Source: Galerina marginata
Taxonomy: Eukaryota; Basidiomycota; Agaricomycetes; Agaricales; Galerinaceae
NCBI GenBank assembly: GCA_023014335.1
Contig: JAECYW010000028.1
Span: 124,001-188,000, forward strand
Length of the DNA: 64,000 bases
Direction of reading: 5' to 3'
This document shows, one piece after another, positions 10,268 through 21,263 of the stretch. The notes under the pieces were generated by a model. That model was not told the DNA's origin, did not search any database, and was given only the letters and a program-made list of their open reading frames with translations. The position numbers and the translations under genes were made by a program. Positions within the stretch are counted from its first letter, which is position 1. Every line of letters begins with the position of its first letter.

Positions 10268-11306
10268 AATAAAAACCGCAGATTTTTATTTAAAAGGCAT
10301 TTTAGAAGTTTTAAAGCTTTATATGTACATAATGTTAGACTTTCAAAATAAAGTGTGTTACTAGTGATTTACACTAATAAGAGCACAATAAGCTTAGTTT
10401 ACACAAGGGATTACATGTTGGTACATATGTGATTATCTTACAGAGTGAGATATGACCATAGTTGTTCACAATATTGTGTTTGAAATAATTGTGATACAGA
10501 ACTCCAAATTACTGTTAATAAGAAGATGACCAAACAGTAAAACTTTTTACATAATATCACTTTTATCTTCTGATTAAGAGTTGTAATGTTGTTGTTATAC
10601 ATATATGTTTTCATCCAATATAGCCTCTTGGGGGCCTCCCTGAGCTTTAGCATATCAAAAAGAAAGAGCTCAGTAAATAAAGTGTAAAATGCTCAGTTCT
10701 GTAGAATGTTCAAGCAAAGTAGAATTTTAAATTATTAGAAATATATTTCGAGAGTTGTAGCTGTGCAGATTCAAAGGTAGATTTTTAAGATATTATTGAA
10801 TTGAAAGCCTTTAGACTTTCAATCACATTTGTTTAGAGAGGAACATATAGAGAAATATAGAGGAAAAGTTAAACAAGTCCTACAAATAGTATTATTTATT
10901 ACTTGGATGTAGTGGAAGTGATATAGAAGTATGTAAATAGATATACAATCAACGTAAATAGGGTTTCATCATATAAGCTATATATAAACCATAGCAACCA
11001 GAGTAAGAGCATGTAACTGACTGCAAAGTCAAAGAAATGATATTTGATCACGTTACTGGCAAGACCTAACCTTAGTTTAGGTGTCTAGGAACCAAAGCTA
11101 AAAATAGACCCTAGCAACGGACATCAGACAACCATTCCCATGGTCAATAATAATTTTGAAACTATTAGAAAAGTTTGTAGACTTTTAATTCAGGGTTGGT
11201 CACAAAAAGTGAAGCAGTGGGAGAATTTCCATCATTTTTGTTAGGAACCATTTGCTTCTGCTATCGAGTGTAGAAAACGAGTTCTTTTACTACGTAAGAA
11301 CTCGTA

Positions 11307-11560
11307 ACCTGCTTGCGCGAGGGCCCTGACGAGGTGAAGAGAGGGGCGTCCCTCTTCTGCTTCTTAGCAGGAGCGGGATTACCCTGGGGGGCAGAAGGCG
11401 TTATGGGCCTTTTGGGAGGACCCGCCGAGGCGGGCTTAGCTGCAGCAGCCGCATAGCCCACTCGGGGTTTCTGCGTTCTGCCGGGCTTGGAGTGAAGAGG
11501 GACCGGGGGAGGAGGCCTCTGGAACGGAACAACCTCTCTAGCCTTAGCAGGCCGGGGCTG
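11307..11560 (-). pseudogene. LINE-2 ORF1, middle segment
   Basis: Encodes the Ala/Pro/Lys-rich linker GYAAAAAKPASAGPPKRP followed by APAKKQKRDAPLFTSSGP and the stretch up to RKQV. It joins precisely to 7574 when HPE-D is removed. On the right it breaks into the middle of an HPE-A at 11561. Confidence 0.8.
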
Positions 11561-12578
11561 ACCTGTTCACACAAGCCAAAAAGCGCAAATTTGTGTGAAT
11601 TTACACTTAAAACAGATTTCAGTGAGCTAGATATGCTAAAATGTGTTGCCCAGACCAATCTAGAATAATGTACAAATATTTACATATGTTTTGCAATGAT
11701 GTCATGGTGTCCAAATCAGGCAAACAGTCAGCTCAACTTGGTGAAAATCCGAAAATTGGTGTTAAACTAACTGGATAACCCATAAAAGGCACACCAAACA
11801 TTGCAAAACATGACCAAATAACATGGAAATAATGTTCTAGAAGCTTACATAATCAAACTCACAGCAGGACTTTGTGCAATTGCCTTGGATTTGGTAATGC
11901 ACCAACTTGGACAAAAATATTCTCAGGGATATGTCATGTAATATGTGTGCACAGACCACCTATTAGGTAAAAAAACATTATCAGTATTTTTATTTTATTT
12001 CAATGCCTTTAAAATCTCTCAATATAGCTTATTTACTGTGTTTTCAACAATATTCCGCATTTGGTAAGTCACATCAAAATGTGACAATACGCATGTGACA
12101 CCATCTTTTAGCCCTGATTTTTCTGATAATTACACACCTTGTTTCAAGACAATCTGATAAAAACTAAGTGACGTATGAATTAATCTTTTTACAAGTTCTT
12201 ATTGTAGTCTAATAATTAATCTTGTTACAAGTTCTTACATAGTAAAAGAACTTGTTTTCCGGCCTGCATAGCAGGCAGAAAACATTCCTAACGCAATGGT
12301 TCGAAATTCTCCCACTCATATAGTGACCCTGCATGGTTAATGTATCTCAGCCATTACTGGGCCAAATTTAATGATTTTGGTATCAAAAAAATCGTAAAAA
12401 TCAGGGCCTTCCTGGTCATGTGACCAGGCCGTTTTAAGCTTGTTAGATCTGCCTCTTTTTTCTGCTTTTTTTGAGTCCAAGATCATCCAAATCGGTTCAG
12501 ATTTGAGCGGACTATGCATTATTTACTTATTTAACCTGTATTTATAGTCAGACGTGTGAAAAGTAAGAACTTGTTTTT
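11561..12578 (+). mobile_element. HPE-A with 5'-truncated array, target of the KDZ element
   Basis: 11561-12225 is the interior of a long HPE-A unit lacking its first 230 bp; 12226-12578 is the terminal unit, cut at AACTTGTTTTT. The missing 3' hairpin and tail (TGCCATGCGCAGCAATGG...ACCAAGT) lie at 25145-25182, beyond the KDZ element. The 5' side joins LINE-2 ORF1 without a proper HPE start, so that end was lost. Confidence 0.8.
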
Positions 12579-12952
12579 CAGCCTTAGACGCTGGGATTTT
12601 ATATGAAATAGGGTAGCTACCCACCATAGGTGATATGTCCAGCCCCATATCTGTCTGCCCGGGTAGCTACCCAGGGCATTTAGAACACTTGCCTTAAGGT
12701 GCCGGGTGTGCCGGGGAAGGTGTTTGATGGGCGCGATTTGGGGCGGCTTCCTGTAAACACATGTAAACATTGCGAATGCTGCTCCGGGATGCCCGAAAGT
12801 GGTTATTTCGGTCCTGCTCGTTGTGCTGGGCGGATTCGGGCGGGATAAAAACTGATTTTGGGTGGGATAAAATTGTTCTATCCATATCAGGCGTTTGCGC
12901 GCACGTCGGGGTGCGGGAAGGGATGGATTAGAGAAATCGCTTTTGGATGACG
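12579..12952 (+). repeat. Left terminal inverted repeat of the KDZ element
   Basis: Starts CAGCCTTAGACGCTGG and includes GGGTAGCTACCCACC, then the GC-rich block down to GGATGACG at 12945-12952. The outer and inner limits were set by comparison with 24772-25144. 12953-13329 is a spacer carrying the 3' flank of the next gene; nothing else was seen there. Confidence 0.8.
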
Positions 12953-13329
12953 CTCGGGTTATTCGGGGATTAATCAACTTGGGCTATTTTTACACCAGGT
13001 ACGCGATATCGTCAGTGACTCCTAAAAATAGATCCAGCTTCCAGCACAACCGAAACACGAAATTGGGTGCCATCCACTCCTGCTTTACACGTTCCACTCA
13101 ATAAAATGCGTAGAATAACAACCGAATGTAGTAAAAACAGAATGGTACTACTTTTGTTACAGAAACCGAACGGAAATGGGTGGATGCATCGCAGACGATC
13201 CGGATGACGCTACAACACTGCCAGCTAGCCACTTGCCGTTTTCGGAATCTCGGTACATCTCCAAAATAAAATTGAAAATGACTACAGATTGGTACATGCA
13301 ATAAACTAAAACATGACAGACATTGCTGA

Positions 13330-15912
13330 CTAGAGAGTAGATACATGAGTAAGCACGAACTCCAAGTCCTTCACCGCCTGAAGCCATTTGCCAGAACCTC
13401 GCGACTTGCCAGTGTTCACGCCCCAAAAGAATAACGCCGCGAACACACTGAGTAGGCCGTTAACACCGGGCCTCTTGAGAGGCTCCCAGTCACCATCGAA
13501 CAAGTCAAAGGCAACGGAGCCGTCAGGCAAACGACGCCAGGCGGGTTGCAAGGCGGCCCACCACGCACCGAAGTCTTGCTCGTACTTCTTGGTGTCGGCA
13601 ATGCTAGGGCGGTAGGTGGTCGAGCGGGCACGGGCTATCCAGTCTTTGATCGCCATAGGTCGCTTCGTGGCCTTGAGGGGAGCAATCTCCTTGTAACCCT
13701 GCTGTTTCTCAAATGAAGCCCAGGCCCGTACAGCCTCCACCCAGTGTCCGCCAAGGTTCTCGGAGAGTAGCATCTTCAATGCATCGGAGAACCACTTCGG
13801 CGCATCCGCAGGTGGCGCGATGGGGTCAGAGGGTGGGTTAGAATCGACAAGAGCGGGTTGGGAAGAGGTTGAAGCGTTGGTGCATTTTTTACGGGGATTA
13901 GTGAGGGCAGAGGTGGCTACCTTGGCAGGGATGGGGGTAGTGGCCACAACTTTTGACACACGGGTGGCGGAAGGCGCTTTGGACAGGCGTCCGACACGAC
14001 CTTCGCTCACGCGACCCTTATTAGTTGAGGTGCAAGGGCGTTTCGCTTGGGTATCACCTGTGGTGTCGGCATCGGCTCGCCTTTTGGTCCCTTGACGCGT
14101 GGCCACTGACTCGTCAGGTGGAGTACAATTGGCGAGGGGCGTAAGAGCTTGAGTTGCGAGCCCTGACGAGAGGGGGGGAGAAGGGACTGGAGAAGGTGCG
14201 GGAGCGATATCCTTCGTCAAAGTCGGATGAAGAGACGCAAGTGATGGCGCAGGCGATGGCGCAGGCGATGGCGCAGGCGATGGCGCAGGCGATGGCGCAG
14301 GCGATGGCGCAGGCGATGGTGCAGGCGATGGTGCAGGCGATGGTGCAGGCGATGGCACGGGCGATGGCACGGGCGATGGAACACCCGACAGAAGAGATGA
14401 TACCTGAACAGAAAGCAACGGGGAAGGCCTGGCAGAAATTGACTGAAAAGGTACGTCTCGCGGCGGCTCCACCCCCGGCGTGGACCCCCACGTCGGGGGA
14501 TTGTCTTCAGGAGTATCGTCTTCAGCCGAAGGAGGTTGTCCGGGAGGAGCAGCACCTGGGGAAGGTTCAAGTGGGGAGACTGACGCCGGGGTTGCAGTGG
14601 ATCGTGCGGTAGTTGAATCGTTGGTCGTCAGGGTCTCGGCGTCGAGGGTATGTAAATCGACTCCCTCTTTTGCGAGCTCTGCGGCCTGCAAGGGTGCGAA
14701 TCCATCCTCAGCAGACAAAGCACGGGCCCGGCACTCCTCAGGTGCTAAAACAGTAGATGATTAGATAGAAACCGTAAAAAAGATGAGAATAAACTTACTG
14801 TAACATGCTTGAAGAAATGAACCAAAAACTGGTATGATGTATTTCTCGTATCTCAACCGCTCGAAGCGACCGAACGACATCTTCACATCGCCAGGAGTCG
14901 TGCCCGAATGGACGCTGAAGCACGAGTTAAGTTAGATGCTGGACGGGGAAAAAGAAAAGGTAAATACCTAATGATATTCAATCGACCTCCATGCGCCGGC
15001 TCAGGCCCACCAACAAGAAGGGTTGTTTTGCAGCCCGTGGCTTCAGCTACAGCATCCAAGAACAGCTGAGCGAATGCAGGCAGGGCCTCCAAGCACCTAT
15101 GAACCGTCAGAAAAGAAAGAACAGGGGGAAAAAACGCTTACCTTTGTCGTGCGACCGGGTCAGTGGAAGGCGGGCTTTCCAATTCGCGTTTCCACTGAGC
15201 CAACCTCTCTTGTTGCTCCTCTTTAGCCTGTATCTCCCACTGCACTTGCTCTTCCTTCGATAATTTGGCGAAGATGCTCTTCGCGATTTTGTCACGGAAT
15301 GCCGCTAATTTGTCGCGGTGAACTCCCCCAACCTTCCTCGTTTGTGCTTTGACTTCGTGTTCAATGGCGTCGCGTTGAGTCTTCCGCCAGGTGTTTACGG
15401 CGCTTCGTTGGCGAGGGCGCTGAATCGCCACGCCCGTGAGTTTATGCAAGATGAGTCGGTAAGGATTGTCGAGGCCAGACTCCATGGAATTGATGTCGTG
15501 GTCTTTCATATACTGGTAAGCCATCCACCGCTTGATTTGCTGCAACGCCACTGTCAACGCCGAACAACACAACACAACATCCAATTCGGGCACTCACCGC
15601 TTTGCGGAAACTTATCAACTTCCGTCTTTCGTCCATCTTCTCCATCGCAGCAGCGTAGTCATCTGGAGAGAGTACGTCCGGGTCTGGCTCTTCTGGTTCT
15701 GGCGCCGGTTTGTTATCATCAACGGCCTCCAAGAACTCGGCTGAGGGCTCCTCGTCATTCGGCAAGTCGACCGGGAAGCGCAGGAAGAAGCGCTTGTAAA
15801 TGTGGGCCAAGGCGTCGGCAGCATAACCGCCAGCAACACCGTCGCTGTACCCGGCCTTTTCGCTCATGAGGAACTCCTTTCGAAGGCCTCGAAATGCCCC
15901 TGGATGGACCAT
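13330..15912 (-). CDS. KDZ-element-associated hypothetical protein, five exons, about 790 aa
   Basis: Proposed exons on the minus strand: 15912-15598, 15539-15142, 15096-14968, 14914-14799, 14744-13330, all with GT-AG introns of 45-58 nt; the lengths sum to 2373 nt (791 codons including stop) and phases agree. The start MVHPGAFRGLRKEFLM is the first ATG. Residues 105-240 are charged and helical (KAQTRKVGGVHRDK, AKEEQQERLAQW). A conserved-looking core follows: FAQLFLDAVAEATGCKTTLLVGGPEPAHGG, then MSFGRFERLRYEKYIIPVF. A long PSPAPSPAP repeat region and a Trp-rich C-terminus (KWLQAVKDLEFVL) end it. I remember such LxxGGPEP proteins beside KDZ transposases in agaricomycetes, but their function is unknown to me. 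Confidence 0.75.
14241..14386. repeat. 12-bp minisatellite in the hypothetical gene
   Basis: Twelve or so copies of GGCGATGGCGCA (plus strand), with GGTGCA and GGCACG variants grouped in blocks. On the coding strand they give the Pro-Ser-Pro-Ala repeat; the other frames also stay open, which explains the two long overlapping spurious frames here. Confidence 0.9.
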
Positions 15913-16089
15913 AGCCTACAGAACTGAGGTAAGAATCGAAGTATCGTCGCGCCTCGCAGAGAATGAACTTACAGGCTGGTTTTCAGGTCGAAGATTAAGT
16001 CGAAGGTTAATAGAAGTAGAGGGTCGAAGTTGAAGAGGTAAAAGGCGGGAGCGAGGCGCGTCGAGGTGTTGAATTGAATTTGTATTTGT
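15913..16089 (-). other. Upstream region of the KDZ-associated gene
   Basis: Carries repeated TCGAAG units (GGTCGAAGATTAAGTCGAAGG, GGGTCGAAGTTGAAG in two blocks). Probably the promoter and leader of the leftward gene; it is cut at 16089 by the HPE-A array. No clear TATA box. Confidence 0.4.
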
Positions 16090-18234
16090 TACAAGTTCTT
16101 ACGTAGTAAAAGAACTTGTTTTCCGGCCTGCATAGCAGGCAGAAATGGTTCCTAACAAAACCAATGGAAATTCTCCCACTGCTATAGTGACCCTGCATGG
16201 TTTCTGTATCTCAGCCATTACTGGGCCAATTTCTATGATCTTGGTATCAAAAAAATCGTAAAAATCAGGGCTTTCATGTGGCATGTGTATCCAGGGTCGA
16301 TTAGGTCATGTGACCTGCTCACACAACCCAAAAAGCGCAAATTTGTGTGAATTTACACTCAAAACAGATTTCAGTGAGCTAGATATGCTAAAATGTGTTG
16401 CCCAGACAAATCTAGAATAGTGTACAAATATTTACATATGTTTTGCAATGATGTCATGGTGTCCAAATCAGGCAAACAGTCAGCTCAACTTGGTGAAAAT
16501 CCGAAAATTGGTGTTAAACTGACTGGATAACCCATAAAAGGCACACCAAACATTGCAAAACATGACCAAATAACATGAAAATAATGCTTTAGAAGCTTAC
16601 ATAATCAAACTCACAGCAGGACTTTGTGCAAATCCCTTGAAATCAGTTGAGGCACCAAGTTAGACCAAAATATTCTCAGGGCTATGTCATGTGATATGTG
16701 TGCACAGACCATCCCTTAGGTAAAAAAAACATCATCTGTATTTTTATTTTATTTTAATGCCTTTAAATCTCCCAAAATAGTGTATTTCAAACAATATTCC
16801 GCATTTGGTAAGTCACATCAAAATGTGACAATACCTATGTGTCACCATCTTTTAGCCCTGATTTTTCTGATAATTACACACTTTGTTTCAAGGCAATCTG
16901 ATAAAAACTAAGCAACGTATGAATTAATCTTTTTACAAGTTCTTATTGTAGTCTAATAATTAATCTTGTTACAAGTTCTTACGTAGTAAAAGAACTTGTT
17001 TTCCGGCCTGCATAGCAGGCAGAAATGGTTCCTAACAAAACCAATGGAAATTCTCCCACTGCTATAGTGACCCTGCATGGTTTCTGTATCTCAGCCATTA
17101 CTGGGCCAATTTCTATGATCTTGGTATCAAAAAAATCGTAAAAATCAGGGCTTTCATGTGGCATGTGTATCCAGGGTCAATTAGGTCATGTGACCTGCTC
17201 ACACAACCCAAAAAGCGCAAATTTGTGTGAATTTACACTCAAAACAGATTTCAGTGAGCTAGATATGCTAAAATGTGTTGCCCAGACAAATCTAGAATAG
17301 TGTACAAATATTTACATATGTTTTGCAATGATGTCATGGTGTCCAAATCAGGCAAACAGTCAGCTCAACTTGGTGAAAATCCGAAAATTGGTGTTAAACT
17401 GACTGGATAACCCATAAAAGGCACACCAAACATTGCAAAACATGACCAAATAACATGAAAATAATGCTTTAGAAGCTTACATAATCAAACTCACAGCAGG
17501 ACTTTGTGCAAATCCCTTGAAATCAGTTGAGGCACCAAGTTAGACCAAAATATTCTCAGGGCTATGTCATGTGATATGTGTGCACAGACCATCCCTTAGG
17601 TAAAAAAAACATCATCTGTATTTTTATTTTATTTTAATGCCTTTAAATCTCCCAAAATAGTGTATTTCAAACAATATTCCGCATTTGGTAAGTCACATCA
17701 AAATGTGACAATACCTATGTGTCACCATCTTTTAGCCCTGATTTTTCTGATAATTACACACTTTGTTTCAAGGCAATCTGATAAAAACTAAGCAACGTAT
17801 GAATTAATCTTTTTACAAGTTCTTATTGTAGTCTAATAATTAATCTTGTTACAAGTTCTTACGTAGTAAAAGAACTTGTTTTCCGGCCTGCATAGCAGGC
17901 AGAAATGGTTCCTAACAAAACCAATGGAAATTCTCCCACTGCTATAGTGACCCTGCATGGTTTCTGTATCTCAGCCATTACTGGGCCAATTTCTATGATC
18001 TTGGTATCAAAAAAATCGTAAAAATCAGGGCCTTCCTGGTCACGTGACCAGGCCGTTTTAGGCTTGTTAGATCCCCCTCATTTTTCTGCTTTTTTTGAGT
18101 ATAAGATCATCCCAATAGCTTTACATTTGAGCGGACTATGTATTATTTACTTATTTAACCTTTATTTATAGTCGCACTCACCTTGAAAGTAAGAACTTGT
18201 TTTTGCCATGCGCAGCAATGGCCTCTGACCAAGT
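16090..18234 (+). mobile_element. HPE-A head-to-tail array 1 (880 + 880 + 385 bp)
   Basis: Unit starts (TACAAGTTCTTACGTAG) lie at 16090, 16970 and 17850. Units 1 and 2 are practically identical over 880 bp, including each internal change. Only unit 3 has the HPE-A 3' end (GTAAGAACTTGTTTTTGCC, small hairpin, ACCAAGT at 18234). Each long unit has a decayed second start, TTTTACAAGTTCTTATTG, about 35 bp before the next unit. Such arrays are expected of rolling-circle replication that reads past its end. Confidence 0.9.
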
Positions 18235-20691
18235 ATGTTTTGAGTAGGTTTCTCTATATGCTTTTTATTTGCATGGACGCAAACTTTCGCCTGAAAAATC
18301 AATTGGTGTCTAATTACTCGCAGGACCCTGGGCTAGGAAATGGTTTGGCCTACATGATACCAAGGGTGCCATATGAGAGCTACGTCCTCAGCCGTGCCAA
18401 CGATGAAGATGTAAGTCGCCCGTTTCGCTTCCGTGTCCCTCGCTAATACGTCCTCCAGATACATACTTGTGTTGGCCTACAGGCTCTCGCAAAGGCAAAC
18501 ACAAAGTACTCCAAGGGGTTGAGGTACACCGGAGTAGGGGGGGTCGTATGTGGGCGAAGCGAAATGGTGATGCCCTTGGGTGTAGGAAATCTACAGAAGG
18601 GAGAAAGGTGTGTACTTAAGGCCGAATTTATTGCTGCTTTCTGACGCTCGTCCAGATACCCGAATATGGACTACATATTCGGATCTGTCATCCGACTCTT
18701 CATCTTCCTTCAGCTAATTCTCATTAGCTATGACGTTTGCTGCCAGTGGGTGGTGAACCTTTTAAAACGGCACGGCGAACATTGGCCACCTGAAATCAGC
18801 ATACCCGGTTCCATGAAGATTATCCCCGCGATTCCGAAACTCCACGAGCCCTCGCACGGGGGTGGCGATCATGAAATGTTTTCATTCAACTTCATCCCTG
18901 GCGTCGGGGAAACGGACGGGGAATGCATAGAGCGACTATGGGGGCCACACAACATTCTCGGTAACGCCACCAAGACCCAAGGACCTGGATCCCGACAGGA
19001 CGTTTTGGACGACCATTTCAATTTCTGGAACTGGGAGAAGTACGTTGGACTCGGACGCACCCTTGCTCGAAAGTTCAAAGCCGCCGTCGCTCTTCGCAAT
19101 ATCCAGACCGAGGGACAAAGAGGCCTGACTGCGTCGTTGGACGAAAACCTGGTGGCGAAGTGGGAGGATATGTGCGTACAGTGGGAACGTGAAGGCTTTA
19201 AGAAGACCAGGAAAAATCCTTACAAAACCGACGGTCTTGGTAAGCGTTGCCGTTATTCAACATTCGCATTACTGATCTCCCTTTCTGACAGAATTGACCG
19301 AGGCGCAGGTTAAGAAAGACTTAGCGGAGGAAGAAGGTCGTCAGCTGGCAGCGGGTGGCGTCGCACTGCATGCAACTGGCCCTTCCGCCTTTTTAGTTAT
19401 GGCTCTCGATATCGAGGACACACAGTAAGTAGTGTTTCTTGATAGTCTATTTCTCCTTTACTCACTTTCGCATAGAAGAAGGATTCGTCGACTAGCCAAA
19501 GATGAGTTTAACATGACCTTAACCCAGGGGGGCAACCTCGCCGAGCAGCGGAACCAACTCACCATCCGAATGCGCTCTTGGGAGCGTTTACAATCGATTT
19601 ACATGCCTGGCCTGCTCCAATATCGCGCCGACCTCCTCGCTCGTGTACCAGCCGCCGCCGACATTTCCCAGTATCCTGAGGACGCCAAGCTCTGGCTTCC
19701 CAGCGACATCCCTGCTGAACGCCGGGCCAATGTTTGTCTTGCCCGTCTAGAGGATTCGGAGGAGAGACTTCGAACTGCGCAGTGCTACGACGCCTTGGAG
19801 AATATTCGGCACATCCTCAAGGTCAAAAGCCGCATGGTTCATTTCAAGAACAAAAACGTACGTGGCCAACGCGACGGAACACGCTCGCGGTCGGTAATCG
19901 ATGGGATTCACGAAAGGGCTCGAGCTGCCGCAGAGAAGTATCGTGCAGCCAGGAACGCGAAGATGCAGCTCTCAGGTCCAGGTGACTGGGAACTCGTGCT
20001 GCAGGTGCTGCGTGATGGAGATTTGAGGTTGTACCAGGACCCTAATCGACTGAGACCACGACAAGCAAGAAAGGGAACCCTCGAGGATGACCAGCTGGAC
20101 ACAATTGAGGAGGAGGAGGAAGACCGTATTGGAACTACTGGCGAGGACGACCAGACTGGACCCAGTGACGACCCGAGCCATATGCTCTATAACGAGCCTC
20201 GCACCCGCCGCGATGGAACAGGAGAGACAAGGAGGACATTGTCCTGGATATGGGTCACACAACTACGAAAACCAGACCCCGCAGACGAAACCGACGACAT
20301 ACTACGAAGTGAATGGGCAAAGAGCCGGGCACGGGCTGCTAGGGCAACGGAGGAGGTCCTGCTTCTCAAAGAGGAGATGCGTCGTACCTCGGAATATCTC
20401 AACTACACCGTGGCCTTGTGGAAAACGCGTGCCAACTCTGCACCAACCGCCATCGTCGAGCTTGCTGAGGGTCGGGCAGCATTCGCCACCTGCCAAGCTA
20501 CTTTGCAACACGACCTCAACCAGCACTTCATGGCGTTGTGGAAAGCGCCCCTGGACACCGAGAGCGACAAGAACGACGGCGATGAAGACGTGGCAGGTGA
20601 TGAAGACGAGGCAGGTGATGAAGACGAAGGCGACGAAGAGGACCTCCCGGACGAAGCTCATGCACCTAACACCTGGGACGATGCTATTTAG
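18235..20691 (+). pseudogene. KDZ transposase, C-terminal part, five exons
   Basis: Exons: 18235-18410, 18459-18607, 18656-19239, 19292-19424, 19476-20691, with GT-AG introns of 48-52 nt and matching phases (about 752 codons). RNase H-like DDE features: MDANFRLKN, then DPGLGNGLAYM, TCVGLQALAKANTKYSKG, YPNMDYIFG, ISYDVCCQW (likely catalytic Asp), PKLHEPSHGG, FIPGVGETDGECIERLWG (likely catalytic Glu), TKTQGPGSRQDVLDDHFNFWNW. These are the KDZ signatures known from basidiomycete elements. The C-terminus is coiled-coil-like and ends in an acidic repeat (DEDEAGDEDEGDEEDLP). The N-terminal CxC cysteine region and first catalytic part are missing; HPE-A array 1 takes their place. No stop codons in the remainder, so loss is recent. 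Confidence 0.85.
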
Positions 20692-21263
20692 ATGGTCTTT
20701 CGTTACATTGTAGCCTTATTTTACTGTCTTCATTATGTTAATTACTTTAGTTGACTTGAGTATGTGGAATGCCTTTTATTAAGGGTGGGACTACATATCT
20801 CGCAAGTTAGTATATTTGAGATTTGAGAACTTCAACAAATTCAAAAGGGCGAAGTCACCTGATGGCGTCACTTTGTTGATTGATTTTCGCTTGCTCAGTA
20901 CTCACCACTCTCCCATCATCTTGCCTCGCCCCGCCAACCTGGTAAACCCACCGGCCCCACCGACCCTCCACATATGCAGCGGTACTTAGGCAACAATCGG
21001 CCACCGACTAGAAGAGAAGCAAAGGTGCTGATGTCAGTGCGAACAACGGACGAAACCGGACGGCGAGACCAAGGAGGGATTTGGGCGATGACAGGATTCG
21101 GATAGACCAGCAAGTATGGGAGCTTGGCAGGTGTGAAGGATATAAGTCTTCCAGTGTTGCCAACAGCGAGGGGACGATTTCGGGACGCAAGAGGGTTGGG
21201 GGGACGATTCATGTGTGTTCCCCTAGTTCATATACTTCCACACCACTGCCGTTGGTCACTTTT
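20692..21263. other. Spacer downstream of the KDZ transposase
   Basis: About 570 bp with mixed composition; short frames only. Likely 3' UTR and interior of the KDZ element. Nothing recognised. Confidence 0.4.

Larger units (their letters stand above)
7575..11306 (-). mobile_element. HPE-D, 3.7-kb long form in LINE-2 ORF1
   Basis: Minus orientation. Right end is the 5' hairpin GTTCTTTTACTACGTAAGAA followed by CTCGTA; left end is ACTTGTTAAGAGGCC with GCCATTGCTCTGCATGGC and AAATACGAGTTCTT. The inverted pair is AAGAACTCGT/ACGAGTTCTT. Removal rejoins LINE-2 ORF1 at GTCAATCAAG and ACCTGCTTGCGCG with no target duplication. It holds a nested HPE-C part and hAT MITE, degenerate tandem repeats, an RNA-like fold (9002-9072), two GTGGCTGTG palindromes, and otherwise AT-rich sequence without frames over 93 codons. 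It is non-autonomous. Confidence 0.8.

Noticed and set aside
14114..14612. Plus- and minus-strand frames over the 12-bp minisatellite as separate genes
   Set aside because: They are shadows of the repeat; the five-exon minus-strand gene with consistent phases accounts for the region.
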